Positions 32,931 through 43,247 of a stretch of 64,000 bases of DNA are shown here, piece after piece. Each line of letters opens with the position of its first letter. Positions within the stretch are counted from its first letter, which is position 1. Below the pieces are notes generated by a model. That model worked only from the letters and a program-made list of their open reading frames with translations. It was not told where the DNA came from and did no database searches. A program made the position numbers and the translations under genes. The DNA comes from Ypsolopha sequella (lineage: Eukaryota > Arthropoda > Insecta > Lepidoptera > Ypsolophidae): assembly GCA_934047225.1 (NCBI GenBank), contig OW203997.1, positions 9,224,417 through 9,288,416 on the forward strand. The letters run 5' to 3'.

Positions 32931-33101
32931 AAGTATTATTTAGAGTGAATTACATACTAAAAAATATCAATCAGAAACAAATCCAAAGACAAGAATTTGA
33001 AAAAATTCCCCGGGCCAGGATTCGAACCTGCGACCTCTTGTTATCAAGGATTTGTTTTTGATTGATATTTTCTAGTTTGTAATGCACTCTAAATAATACT
33101 T
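32931..33101. mobile_element. Inverted-repeat element carrying a tRNA T-arm (second family)
   Basis: Arms of 54 bp, differing at about four positions: AAGTATTATTTAGAGTGAAT at 32931 and its inverse ending at 33101, continuing through 'atatcaatca' and 'aacaaatcc'. The loop contains, on the minus strand, 'aggtcgcaggttcgaatcct' and 'ggcccgggg', i.e. a tRNA T-arm plus 3' acceptor strand. A fragment of the right arm recurs near 9385-9435. Confidence 0.75.
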
Positions 33102-33194
33102 AGAGTATTCATAGCGATGGATTTCGGAAAATAAACATAATCAAAGCTAACTATGATTATCAGAAATAAAGCTATGTTTATTTATAATACATAT

Positions 33195-33435
33195 AATGGG
33201 GATCCACAGGCAAAGCTAATTACAGAATACTACGGCCCGGCTATGTCAAACTGTTGTTGTGTGTGTTCTGGTTTTCCTACCGTTTTTCTCTAATATCTCG
33301 CATATCTGCATATCTCCAAGAAATTAATCAAATATCGCAAAAAATTACACAAAACCACAACAATCTGAAATGACATTTATGGTCGGATCGACGATGCGCC
33401 ATCTACAGGGATAATTTGGCAGTGTGGATCCCCAT
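33195..33435. mobile_element. MITE with AATGGGGATCCACA ends
   Basis: Terminal inverted repeats AATGGGGATCCACA (33195) and TGTGGATCCCCATT (to 33435) with an unrelated interior. No target duplication or second copy is visible. Confidence 0.6.
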
Positions 33436-33453
33436 TTACTCGAAATTTACCTT

Positions 33454-33955
33454 AAGAGGATGGCATACCCTAGCAACCGTCCAGCACAATAAGTCCTACG
33501 GCAAAGATTTTATTTGCTTTTCATAGAGGCGATTATATGTTGGCTCTTTGGCCTCTTTTTCTTGAACGCGTAATACTAGTGATCACGCAGCGAAACAACA
33601 AACTGGTGTGTTTTTAGCTAATACTGAAATATTTTGTAGGGAAAAAAATATTGAATTTAGGTGATATATACCTTCATATTTCTATTACCTATTTTATGAA
33701 AAAAAAATCAAGTTGATCTCTTAACCGCGTTCTTAAAGCGAACGTTTGAAAACCAAAAACAAGAGGATGCAAAACATTTTTTTTGACAAAAGTATAAATC
33801 TTAGTACATTGTTTATACGTAAGATCCCTAGAGAGAAGATTAATAAACCAAATATATTTTTTTCAATACAAGGAGAGTCCGAATTTCTTTAAACGAATCC
33901 TCGATAGACTAGAGTTGGTCATGCTCTAGGCTCAGGTACAGGCTTAATATATTTC
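33454..33955 (+). repeat. Dispersed repeat family E, copy 2
   Basis: From 'aagaggatggcataccctag' to 'catgctctaggctcaggtac', including 'tgatcacgcagcgaaac', 'gctaatactgaaatatttt' and 'acaaggagagtccgaatttc'. Colinear with copies at 45606-46086 and (reversed) 11345-12715. No coding potential is seen. Confidence 0.75.
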
Positions 33956-34451
33956 TTCGAACGGTCGGGCTAATTGATATCCAATGGTCAACAGGATCAA
34001 CCACATTTCCAACACATAATATTATCACTTCTAAAAGTTGGCGTCACGCGGATTTTTACCAATTACTATTCACAAAAATGGACCCCAGTAACACGTTAGT
34101 GGGACAATCTTCACCAAAGTATGACTGACGCTGGATGATGGCCCCTTTTAGATATTTTCACTAAGACCTTTTTCTGTATCCTTTAATGTACACAAAAACA
34201 TGAACGCAAACAGTTACAGTAAAAGCTATGTAATAGGTAAGCTCATCTCTTATTAGAGATTTCTTACAGCAAACCATGGAACAATTAAAATTTAATAAGA
34301 GTATTCATACGCGTGCACAAAATAAAGTTTGCCTAAATATAAAAATAAAATATAAAAAATATATAGTAATATACTTACTTATATTATTATATGCATAAAA
34401 TACATACCATAAGTATAGATATAAGATAATTAAATAAATAAATATGTACAG

Positions 34452-34480
34452 CCACTTTATAGCGGCTCACTATAAAGTGG
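34452..34480. repeat. Short perfect hairpin
   Basis: CCACTTTATAG and CTATAAAGTGG with a 7-nt loop, 13 bp before the tRNA-bearing element. Confidence 0.6.
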
Positions 34481-34492
34481 GTATCTATAAAT

Positions 34493-34674
34493 AACATTGC
34501 AGTATGGGAAAGCACATCGGTAAATTCACGAGTTGTGTTGAGACCTGGATAGCTCAGAGGTTAGAGCAATCGCCCGGAAAGTGAGAGGTCCCGGGTTCGA
34601 TTCCCGGTTCAGAGCTCCACACATCCAGATTTATTTTTATTTCTGCGTTTCTAATACTGCAATGATATAATGTT
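34493..34674 (+). mobile_element. Terminal-inverted-repeat element carrying a whole tRNA-like sequence, copy 2
   Basis: Ends 'aacattgcagtat' and 'atactgcaatgatataatgt' (inverted), as in the shorter copy at 4324-4449. The interior holds a 72-nt tRNA-like sequence (34543-34614) followed by 'ctccacacatccag', which the other copy shares almost exactly. The 4324 copy seems to be a deletion derivative lacking the 5' half of the tRNA. Confidence 0.7.
34543..34614 (+). repeat. tRNA-like sequence inside the element (pseudo-tRNA)
   Basis: Folds as a type I cloverleaf: D-arm GCTC/GAGC, anticodon loop CCGGAAA (GGA at the anticodon positions), T-arm CCGGG-TTCGATT-CCCGG. The acceptor has two mismatches at its base and no discriminator/CCA context can be judged. 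Position 33 is C, not the universal T. GGA would mean serine, but the long variable arm of tRNA-Ser is absent. It is therefore unlikely to be a working tRNA and more like a SINE-type pol III head. Confidence 0.6.
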
Positions 34675-36217
34675 AATTTATAATAATAAAACATATGTGC
34701 AATATTTTCTTATTCAGAAAGCGAAAGCTTTTTCTCAATGAGCTGATAGCACGACAGTCACGAATACAATGAGGAAAATCATTACAAAGTCTGACAGTTT
34801 GGACATTATTAGAATAACCATAAGCACCAGTATTGTGTATGGAGGTTTTAAGGAGTGACAAAGTTCCAGATCGTAGGGGTCTGTCTGATAAAAAATTAAA
34901 AACTCTTTGTGTACACTATCATTTTATCACTTCACCGTATTTATATTTATATAAATAAATATAAAATAGGTGTATTAGATATATTTATATTATCAGTATA
35001 TATTTATATCTTTAACCAAAAAATAATTAGGCCAGAATCTGCGAGTCAGAATCGCATACAAAGGTTTGCGTACCACCACGCAATACGCGTAAAATAACTT
35101 TTTCGTGAAAACTGAGTTATGGCGTACAGGTCGTCCGCTTTTCGGGAAAAAACAATTTTTTTGGAGAAAATAAAAACAACATTCCAAGCTTTAAAAAAAT
35201 ATTTACCTTGGCTGGAAATAGAAACTGCTCGTTTTGTAAAAAAAAAAACCTTTCTGTATTGTGGCATCGATCGATAAATGTTATGCTAGAGTATTACAAA
35301 GAAACATTATGTTTCAAAGCAAAGTAAATTTTACATTTTTTGTATTTTCTTTTAACTCGTACTACTTTTTACTTAATACATATTGTATATTAATAGATTT
35401 GTAAAAATAAAATCTTATCTTTACAAATGTATGTATGCAAAATAAAATTAGTCAAGTATTATTTCACATCTATTATAATTGAACATTTATGATTTTCAGG
35501 TTTATTCCTTGACTTTTGCCAAAAGACCTCTCTTCGTAAAAATTTCACGATCGTAGATCACGGTATACTGGAGATTCATTTTATTCCTCTAATTGTTCAT
35601 GTGAGATATCTCCTCGTTTCCTTCCACTTATTTCACCGACATAAACACAAAAACTATAAGTACAGCACACATACTAATATTTCACACGCACACTAATTGG
35701 CTTAGATTAAATGATGTTAAGGTGTGTTAATTCGAAAACAATTTCGAGATTTAGATTTAATAATCCGTATTTTAGAGCTTGTGGTCTAAAAAACCTCATG
35801 ATGATGAATATTTTTACGAAAAAGGTGAACTTCCATTTGCCTTTGTGTGACGTCAGTTGAGAAATGGCTGTTTAGAAATGTGTCCTTAGGTATTAATACA
35901 AATTTATAATTTTGCTTCCGACTGATTTGACAGCTCGATGACAGATGAGTAGACAGACATAGACAGACCACTTTTTTATAAGCAATCATACATCATAATC
36001 AGTATAATGTCTTAAATTCTCAAGTGACGTCATATCGTACAATTCTATAAAAAAACATCAAAAAATAATGGTTAATTTATATAACAAAATAATGAAAACT
36101 ATGTTCTGAAATGACTTAAATTCTAAGAAAAAAAAATATTTAAAAAATTTAGCTGTGGGAATTTACAATAACACAACACGGATAACACAACTTAACACAT
36201 CTCTAAATGTATTACTG

Positions 36218-36340
36218 TAAAGGTTGGCTGGAAGAAATCGCTTTAAGTGATAAGTCCGCCTTTGTACAAAATTATGTTTTCAATACTCTGTTTTGTGTAC
36301 AATAAAGTGTCAATTCATTCATTCATTCATTACTTGAATT
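36218..36340 (+). mobile_element. LINE 3' tail, copy 5
   Basis: 'aaggttggctggaagaaatc', 'gctttaagtgataagtccgc' and 'ctttgtacaaaattatg', then 'acaataaagtgtcaattcat' and a CATT microsatellite. It is the cleanest copy of the family and nearly matches the minus-strand copy at 26045-26205. Confidence 0.6.
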
Positions 36341-39300
36341 TGAAATTTTACTGCAAATAATGTATAATTTTGTGTATTAGCAGCAAATTAGCAGCTCAAT
36401 GTTTGTAGGTATGACTCCAGAATCTCAATCTTGAGACCTGTTTTCGAATTCCTGCTGATTGGAGTGTGTGTGTCCCTATGAGTTTTTCTGAATTTTATCT
36501 GTAAGGTTGATCTGTGCAACGTCTATTGTTTTAGCAATAATGAGAATTAAAAAGATTAAGTGCATAGTATTTGTATACTTTTCACTGAAGTTAACTTGCA
36601 TGCCCTGAAAAGCGAGTACTTGTGAAGTATGGCCAGAACGCTCATTCCCTATGACGTGTTGGGATGAAAAATCCTCGTTAAAAAAGACACTGAAACTCCA
36701 TCGGGGATGTGATGTCGTAACGATATGTGTTTTTGTGTGATTCTTGCTAGTAAAGACTTCTGGGCTTTTATATGTTTTTTTAATTAGCCAAATTATTTTT
36801 AAATTAAGAGGTGAAATTGGTCATCTCCAAAATCAGAAAAGTACGTTTTTTTTTAACTAAAATTCACTTAGAGAAATTTATGATAAATCTGCGTTTAAGA
36901 ATTAAATTTATCTTTACTAGTTCACATGAAATGAACATTTAAAAATTGCCTCTTTTTAAAACCTGTAAGTACTGAAAAAATTACAACTGAGGTTACAAAA
37001 ATGGCTGTACTCTAAAATAACTTAGATGTGATTTGACCACTTTTGAAAATTACCTCCTGAGTTTTCTTAAATAATAAGGAAGTATTACATTAACTGAAAT
37101 ATTAAATTGTTATTTGGCGCGTGTACTCGAGTGAAACCCGAGGAAGCGAAGGATTCTGAAAAATAGAATCGTTAAAAATAGTTTTAAAGGTACGAGACGC
37201 AAAATAACTTTGCTGCCGAGCAAAACACAAAATCTTTCACCTCATTACAGCGAGGAAAATGCTAGATGCAAGACACTGGCATGTAGTAATACAAATGTCC
37301 AGCGTGGACTTGTTGAGCCAAACAAAATGATAGGTGCCGATTCAAAGCGCCCCCAAAAAATGTCGGGCACTAAAATTGACACTTATTATAATAGATAACG
37401 TCACAGTCTGTTTCGAGTACACTTACGTCACTCACTGCAGTGATCAGATTCTTTAGGTAGTCAAAAGCCAGTCCAGTGTATTTGTATTTCTAGAGGTCAG
37501 CGGTGCAAGAAAAAAACGAAAAAAAAACGAACAATTTTTTTTATTTTTCGTGCAATCGTCGTGCTGGCCAGTGCGATTGTTCTAAAGCTGAAGTTGGCGC
37601 ACTAACTTGAAATAAGTATTAATGCTTTTTTCCTCGTTTCAGTAGGCTGGCTGGCGAAATTTTTTTGAATCGAAAGGTTCGAATTTTAAAAACCTTTTCC
37701 ACGCAAGTGGATAAAATGCGCTTTTGCTTGTAGATTTCAAATGATAAATAGAATCTTTTCGAGCTTGTGAGGTGAAACATAATATAAATATGTAAGTAAG
37801 TTTACTTAATAATACTCCATGACCTCCCTCATCGTTATGTTCTGTATCGTCAAAAACACCTAGGTAGGACTTTTCTAGTTTTTTTTATTTCCCTTTATCT
37901 TGAGCAGTTGGCAATATGAATAAAGATCATAAGTTATTGGGCTTGTGGCAGTGAGCAAGTCACGGTTACACTCGTATACAAGGTGAATGAGTAAAATATG
38001 CTACGAAATTTAAACCACATCTTCTACTGGTCATACTGAACATCATTTATTTTGTCGCTATCAAAAACAAGGCAAAAAAGACAGCCTTGCTATAGAAATT
38101 TGCCCGTAGGTATTTAAATTCTGTAAACAGAAGTGAAAACATTCTTCTCGTGATTTTAATGCTGTACCATATTATGTATGACTAAATTTAAAAGTACAGT
38201 TATTTTTTGTCATTCATATGTCTTGTTTTTATGGATTTGCGTTGCAAAAGGCGACCCGGCTTACATCACAAGATTTTCACAATTCCACTTTGTCACCGTT
38301 CTTAGACATGCTTGAAATTTTTCCAATAAAATCTTTCAAACATGGTCTCCCAGCAAACATTTTGCAAACATTATAACAAAAGCCGTCTAACATGGAGGCA
38401 ATTACTCATATTTCTTTTATTTTCAACAACAACGAACAAGTTTCTGTTAGAAGCCTCCTGGGCAAGGCTTTGAGTGCTAAGGGAGGCCTCAGAGGGACGG
38501 CCCCGCCCACCGAGCCACGCCCACCGCAAGACACGCCCACCGTCTGCTGAATGACTAGCCTTGAGCACTGGGTATTGGGAAATATTGTTAAAGAGTTGAG
38601 AATTATGGGGATTAAATACATAGAGTCAGCTTTTTTTGCTGTTAGCGAGGATTATATGGGTAGAATAGATTATTAAACTTTGTGTACATATAATATTTAA
38701 CTATGCAATCTAAAGTAAATATATGAATTTTTACCAATCGTATGCTGTCACTGTTTACCTAAATGTCATTATTTTGGTATAGGTACACCTTAGGGACAAC
38801 GTTTCGAGCTAAAGTTACAAATGGCATGCAGTCTATATAAACCCATATGTTTAATACTACTTGATTTATGATATTATTGATCGGGATAGCCGACCAGTTT
38901 CAGCAGATTCAGACTGCCTTCTTCTGGGCGAGCGCTATATAAATACATATTATAAAACTAAAGACTTGGCTGTATAGTCACAGATACCTTTGCCTGTCCC
39001 AGAGAGTATAAAATGAACAAAATAAAAATATATCTATTTTTCACTCAGTGAAAAAAGTTTTATTCACTCTTATCTGTGAACTAATAACTCAGAGGCAATC
39101 GTAAAAAAAATATTACTTCTTCGCCCATTTCTCGTCAAATAAGGAATTAATTGCAGAAATAATTACATAAGTAGATACAGTTGACAAAGAGTGCCATCTG
39201 AATGTTTTTTTTTACATAAGTATATTATTTTTATTTATTCATATGAATATATATGTTTATTATAAAATATTAATAAAATATTTTTTATAAAATTTATTAT

Positions 39301-39734
39301 TTGGTTTAATATCATTGAATTGGCATGTTGGAATAATTCAAAACTATAATTTAAATTCCAATATTTTGAAAATTAATTTCCAAATAATTGGAATATTGAC
39401 ACTACTTAAAAGCTTGGAGTATAACGAATCACGGTCGCGGAATTTAGTAGAAACAAAATATTTGCAAAAAACACGGGTTTTACGAAATTACGATTTTCCC
39501 GCCAATTTCACAGTGCTAATCGCCTTAAACCCCTCAGTGACACACAAATATCATCAAACAATACCACTTTCTCAAATGAAAATACATACAAACCAAACTA
39601 AATTCTCCAAAAAATTATTATAACACGTATGAAAAATAAATTATCTTTAAAAGAATATCTTTTTTAGTTTACAAAAATCATACATTCCCTACATTTCTTT
39701 AAATCCAGACTCCCTGCAAATTACTACTCTACTT
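36341..39734. other. Upstream intergenic sequence
   Basis: Mostly AT-rich with no gene signal. It contains the GC-box-like triplet at 38504-38542 and a 'gtgctggccagtgcgatt' segment at about 37568-37586 that recurs, inverted, near 52822. The 102-codon frame at 39315-39623 shows no protein family. Confidence 0.6.
38504..38542. promoter_or_regulatory. Triplet of CGCCCACCG motifs
   Basis: Exact 9-mers at 38504, 38518 and 38534 (spacing 14 and 16 bp) in a short GC-rich patch (about 38450-38560), two of them as CACGCCCACCG. The motif resembles Sp/KLF and EGR-type zinc-finger sites. It lies about 7.6 kb upstream of the collier leader. Function is inference. Confidence 0.35.
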
Positions 39735-40090
39735 ATTCCATCCATCCATCCATCAGCCTAGTTCGTCCACTGCTGGACATAAGCCTTTCCAGGACTTTGC
39801 CACACCCGGCGGTCATCCTGGAAGAATTGCCCATACTCACACACGCTGGGCAGGCGGGTTGGTGAGCGCGGTGCCGGAACCCTCGCACCAGTTACGCCGC
39901 TGTTCGTCACCAGTCTGTTCCATATAAGATCCAGCTATTAGAGATGGATATACCGCCATCAATCGGTCCCAGACATAGTGGGTTTTTTGCCTGTGAGCTG
40001 TCCTCTTATTCTCTCCCGAATTACTTCGAGGGCGTCTTCAAGTAAGATGGTGGTACCTCCACATTCGAGCCCGGCATCAGCTCTACCACC
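39735..40090. repeat. Dispersed repeat family K (LINE-like), copy 1
   Basis: 'cagcctagttcgtccactgc', 'ggacataagcctttcc', 'gccacacccggcggtcatcc' and '..cagctctaccacctgt'. About 85 percent similar by eye to 46691-47035, which lacks 'tgctggacataagcctttcc'. The minus strand can be read as an AYVQQWT-type tail as at the ends of some insect LINE ORFs, with breaks. Preceded by a CCAT microsatellite (39736-39753). Confidence 0.65.
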
Positions 40091-40311
40091 TGTGGAAATT
40101 AATATACTGCACGCATCTGCTTTGATTTCTATATCGGATACTTTATTAGCATGCATACTGATGCGGTTCCTGAGAAGCCTTATACAGAACAATAGGATAC
40201 ACTCGTTATAAACAGGTCACTATTGTGCTCTAGTCATACGAGTATCTAAGCACTAGTGTCTGCAGGGAAATCTATCGGTCGCAAAAGCCGTCTGTTTATT
40301 TGTATATATAT

Positions 40312-40719
40312 TAGGTCTTCACATATAAAACTGCCGTTTTCTATAAAGAATTTGAAGGAAACTCAATTTTCATTACTAACATTTTTGTCTTTTTTGTTTG
40401 GAATGACAAATCCAAATTATGTAATTTTATTTGTGTATGAATGAGACAACATTAAGCTAACAGTAACATTAATTTAGTTTTTGAATAGTGACAGCTGTAA
40501 AAAGTTATTACGAGTCTTGTAATAGAAATGGATGGCTTTTAGGACAAACGGTTTTTGAAGATTTAATTTTTATAATCGAATTGAAAATAAAAATAAAATT
40601 TTATGTGTAGATCTTGAAATTAACTTTCAAAAAAATAATGGAAATAGCTATTGAATTACAGGAACTATGAACTCATGAATCTTTAAGACAATTTCGGCAA
40701 TTTCATATGTACAGACCAT
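40312..40719. mobile_element. Mariner-like MITE, copy 3
   Basis: Inverted orientation relative to copies 1 and 2 judging by the interior. Ends 'taggtcttcacatataaaac' and 'tttcatatgtacagacca', flanked by TA on both sides (ta|ggtc.. and ..gacca|ta). Confidence 0.75.
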
Positions 40720-40795
40720 AATAAAAGTTATGTACAATGGTGTATTTTCAGTAAATAAATATATAATGACATATATATGTATAACCTCCAGGTTA

Positions 40796-41155
40796 GGTTA
40801 TATATAATAATATATAATAATAATAATCTTGTTTTACATTGAATATTTTTGCGAAAGTAAAAGGCGTCTATTAATTACATGAGCTCAAAATGGAGGGAGG
40901 GGTTCAGTAAAATCCCACCAAATCTCATTTGAAGGGAGGGGGGAGTCAATGAAAATCTCACGTCAACTTTTTAATTATAGGTTATATATAATAATAATAA
41001 TCTTGTTTTACATTGAATATTTTTGCGAAAGTTAGAGGGCGTCTATTAATTACATGAGCTCAAAATGGAGGGTGGGGTTCAGTAAAATCCCACCAAATCT
41101 CATTTGAAAGGAGGGGGGAGTCAATAAAAATCTCACGTAAACTTTTTAATTATAG
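40796..41155 (+). repeat. Tandem duplication of a 180-bp unit
   Basis: Unit 1 (40796-40979) and unit 2 (40980-41155) both run 'ggttatatataata', 'cttgttttacattgaatatt', 'ggcgtctattaattacatga', 'gtaaaatcccaccaaatctc' and 'ctttttaattatag', with a few substitutions and an AAT-length difference. A related decayed piece is at 42210-42312 ('taccaaatctcaccaaaagg', '..aacgcccctg'). Confidence 0.85.
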
Positions 41156-41176
41156 TAGAGAATAAACATTATTTTT

Positions 41177-41760
41177 TTAAAGGTTTGATGCGACAGATTT
41201 CGTTCCCAAATGCACAACGATTGTCTTTCTTGTTTTTGGATAAAAAGTATTAAACTAATGTGATTTATGGCATTACGCGACAATATTTTATTATTATTTA
41301 GGCTTTGCTAGCTGTTAAGTGTAGTATCTGTAAAATAAACACTAGATGGCATTACTGATAGATTACATCACGATATAGATGTTTTTTCTGTAATTTTCGT
41401 ATATCATTTCTATGCAATACACGTTATACTCGTTCTGGAAAAGTTATTTAATTTTACCATCTTTGGAGGGTTCTGGGATTGTTCACTAGCCAAGTGGTGT
41501 TATTTTATGCAATAATTTGTAAATGATCCTGTACAACAACTATAAACACGCTTTAAAGTTTTAGTCCAGGATCATTATAGTCCAGGATCAAAATAATGCA
41601 TAAAATAACAAAACTTTGCTAGAAAAACCGAATTGACATAAAACTATTGTCGCGTAATGCCATAAATCAGAAATTAATAATTTTATACTTTTCATTCAAA
41701 AATAAGCAAAACAATCATAAGTTGTGCGTTTGGAAACGAGATCCGTCGCATCTACCTTAA
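41177..41760. mobile_element. TTAA-flanked foldback element (584 bp)
   Basis: TTAA at 41177-41180 and 41757-41760. Arms read 'gatgcgacagatttcgttcc', 'tttatggcattacgcgacaa' and 'ttattttatgcaataattt' on the left and their inverses on the right, pairing nearly to the centre. It is the longest palindrome in the window. Confidence 0.75.
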
Positions 41761-41848
41761 TACTAAATTTAATTAATCCGTTACAGTTCACCTTAAACTT
41801 AGAATAATTTTTCTCCGCTTATTTTACACAAAAAAAAATTGTTAATTT

Positions 41849-42110
41849 ACAACGTGTAACAGAAAGGTGTAACCATATTTGAAGAGCTTATTCAGTCAAT
41901 GGTATAGAACAACTTTTACTATGGAGACAACCCTGAAATTAAAAAAAAATCTACCCTTCCATACATTTCGGCCGAGCGGCATTGCATTTTTCTATGAAAC
42001 AGTAAAATTTTTTTTTCGAGGTACAGGGTTTGTTCCATTATAAAAGTTTTTCTATACCATTGACTGAATAAGCTCTTCAAATATGGTTACACCTTTTTGT
42101 TACACGTTGT
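41849..42110. mobile_element. Foldback MITE family J, copy 2
   Basis: ACAACGTGTAACAGAAAGGT at the left and its inverse (one change) at the right, matching the copy at 10041-10304 through the centre 'gagcggcattgcatttttct'. Confidence 0.85.
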
Positions 42111-42329
42111 ATAGAAGATTAACGCTTCAGTATTTTAAGTGGTATGAAGCAAAATACAGGGATATGTCAAATAAATTGTGTATTATTTTAAAATTATAGG
42201 GTCAATTATAAACAATAGGGGGTCCCACTATATCTTACCAAATCTCACCAAAAGGGAGGATGAGGTTCCAAATTTTTAAAAAAACACCTCACGTTTAATG
42301 AACGCCCCTGTATAAGGCCAAATTATTTT

Positions 42330-43247
42330 TTTTTAATTTTTGTGTCTGCCTGTCTGTCTGTATGTATGTTCCGTTTTATTTTAACTCAACAACCACTCAA
42401 CGGATTTGGGGTCAGAATATAGGCTATAAGAGGTGTTGATATAATAAGCGCCAAGCCGAAAACAGAGCAAAGATTAAATAAATAATATTCTTTTTATTAA
42501 AGAATAAAATCTGGTTGGAATAAAACTGTTAATAATATCAATTATTATTTCTGAGCGTTAAAGTTCGTAAAATTATCATCACGAAATGAAAAGCAGGGGG
42601 GTGTCGGAGGTGTTAACTTTGAACTGCAAGTCACAGTCCACACTTGGGGCAACCGCTTTTCACTTTACTTTTCATTAGTTTTTGTTCAATTATGACGAAT
42701 ATAAATAGTAAAGTAGTAAATAAGTCATGTCTTGAAATTTATTCAAACAATAAAATTTACTTAAATAGCATTCAAATTGAAATAAAAAAGACTAAAATAA
42801 ATACATTTAACTAAACTAAAATTAGGTAAAAAATACTGGCCAAATCATCGCCGTCGCCGGAAAGGGTGCCCAAAGGGCTGGCGGCTTTGTGGCCACACTG
42901 GATGGCCAGGCCAGCCTTATATACTTTGGCCAAAATAGGCCGCCATCCTTTAGCCACCCGAAGCGTCGTTCAAACGCGAGGAAATTTCTTTATATATCGT
43001 GTCTTACATTGAACATATTTTAAGATTTTAAATGAAATGTGTTAGTAGTATAACCATTTTTGTCTGTCTGTCTGTCTGTTCCATTTTAATTCGAGAAACA
43101 CATAACGGATATAAAAGCGGTTTTCTTTATTATTATCGTATTGAACCTGGTCAATATACATAGGCTATAAGGGGTATTGATAAAATAACCGCCAAGCCGA
43201 AAACGGGGCAAAGAACTACCCCGCGCGTGGAGCCGCAGGCAAAAGGC
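42330..43247 (+). repeat. Two Helitron-like tail repeats with a GC-rich spacer
   Basis: 42330-42477 and 43055-43247 share 'gtctgcctgtctgtctgt'-type starts, 'ggctataagaggtgttgata' and 'cgccaagccgaaaacagagc'. The second ends 'agccgcaggcaaaaggctag' before t. Between them, 42837-42965 is GC-rich with six GGCC sites ('ggatggccaggccagcctta') and is not recognised. Confidence 0.45.

Larger units (their letters stand above)
32552..36032. promoter_or_regulatory. Four TGACGTCA octamers upstream of collier
   Basis: Full CRE/ATF palindromes at 32552-32559, 32645-32652, 35848-35855 and 36025-36032. The first two lie in inverted context (TGACGTCATCAT and its complement), so some may belong to a repeat. 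Function is inferred from motif only. Confidence 0.3.

Noticed and set aside
34543..34614. Functional tRNA gene
   Set aside because: Two mismatches at the base of the acceptor, C at position 33, a serine-type anticodon without the long variable arm, and location inside an inverted-repeat element also found as a half copy.
38371..38621. Minus-strand frames over the GC-box triplet
   Set aside because: Two overlapping frames with no similarity; no splice donors nearby, so not taken as an upstream collier exon.
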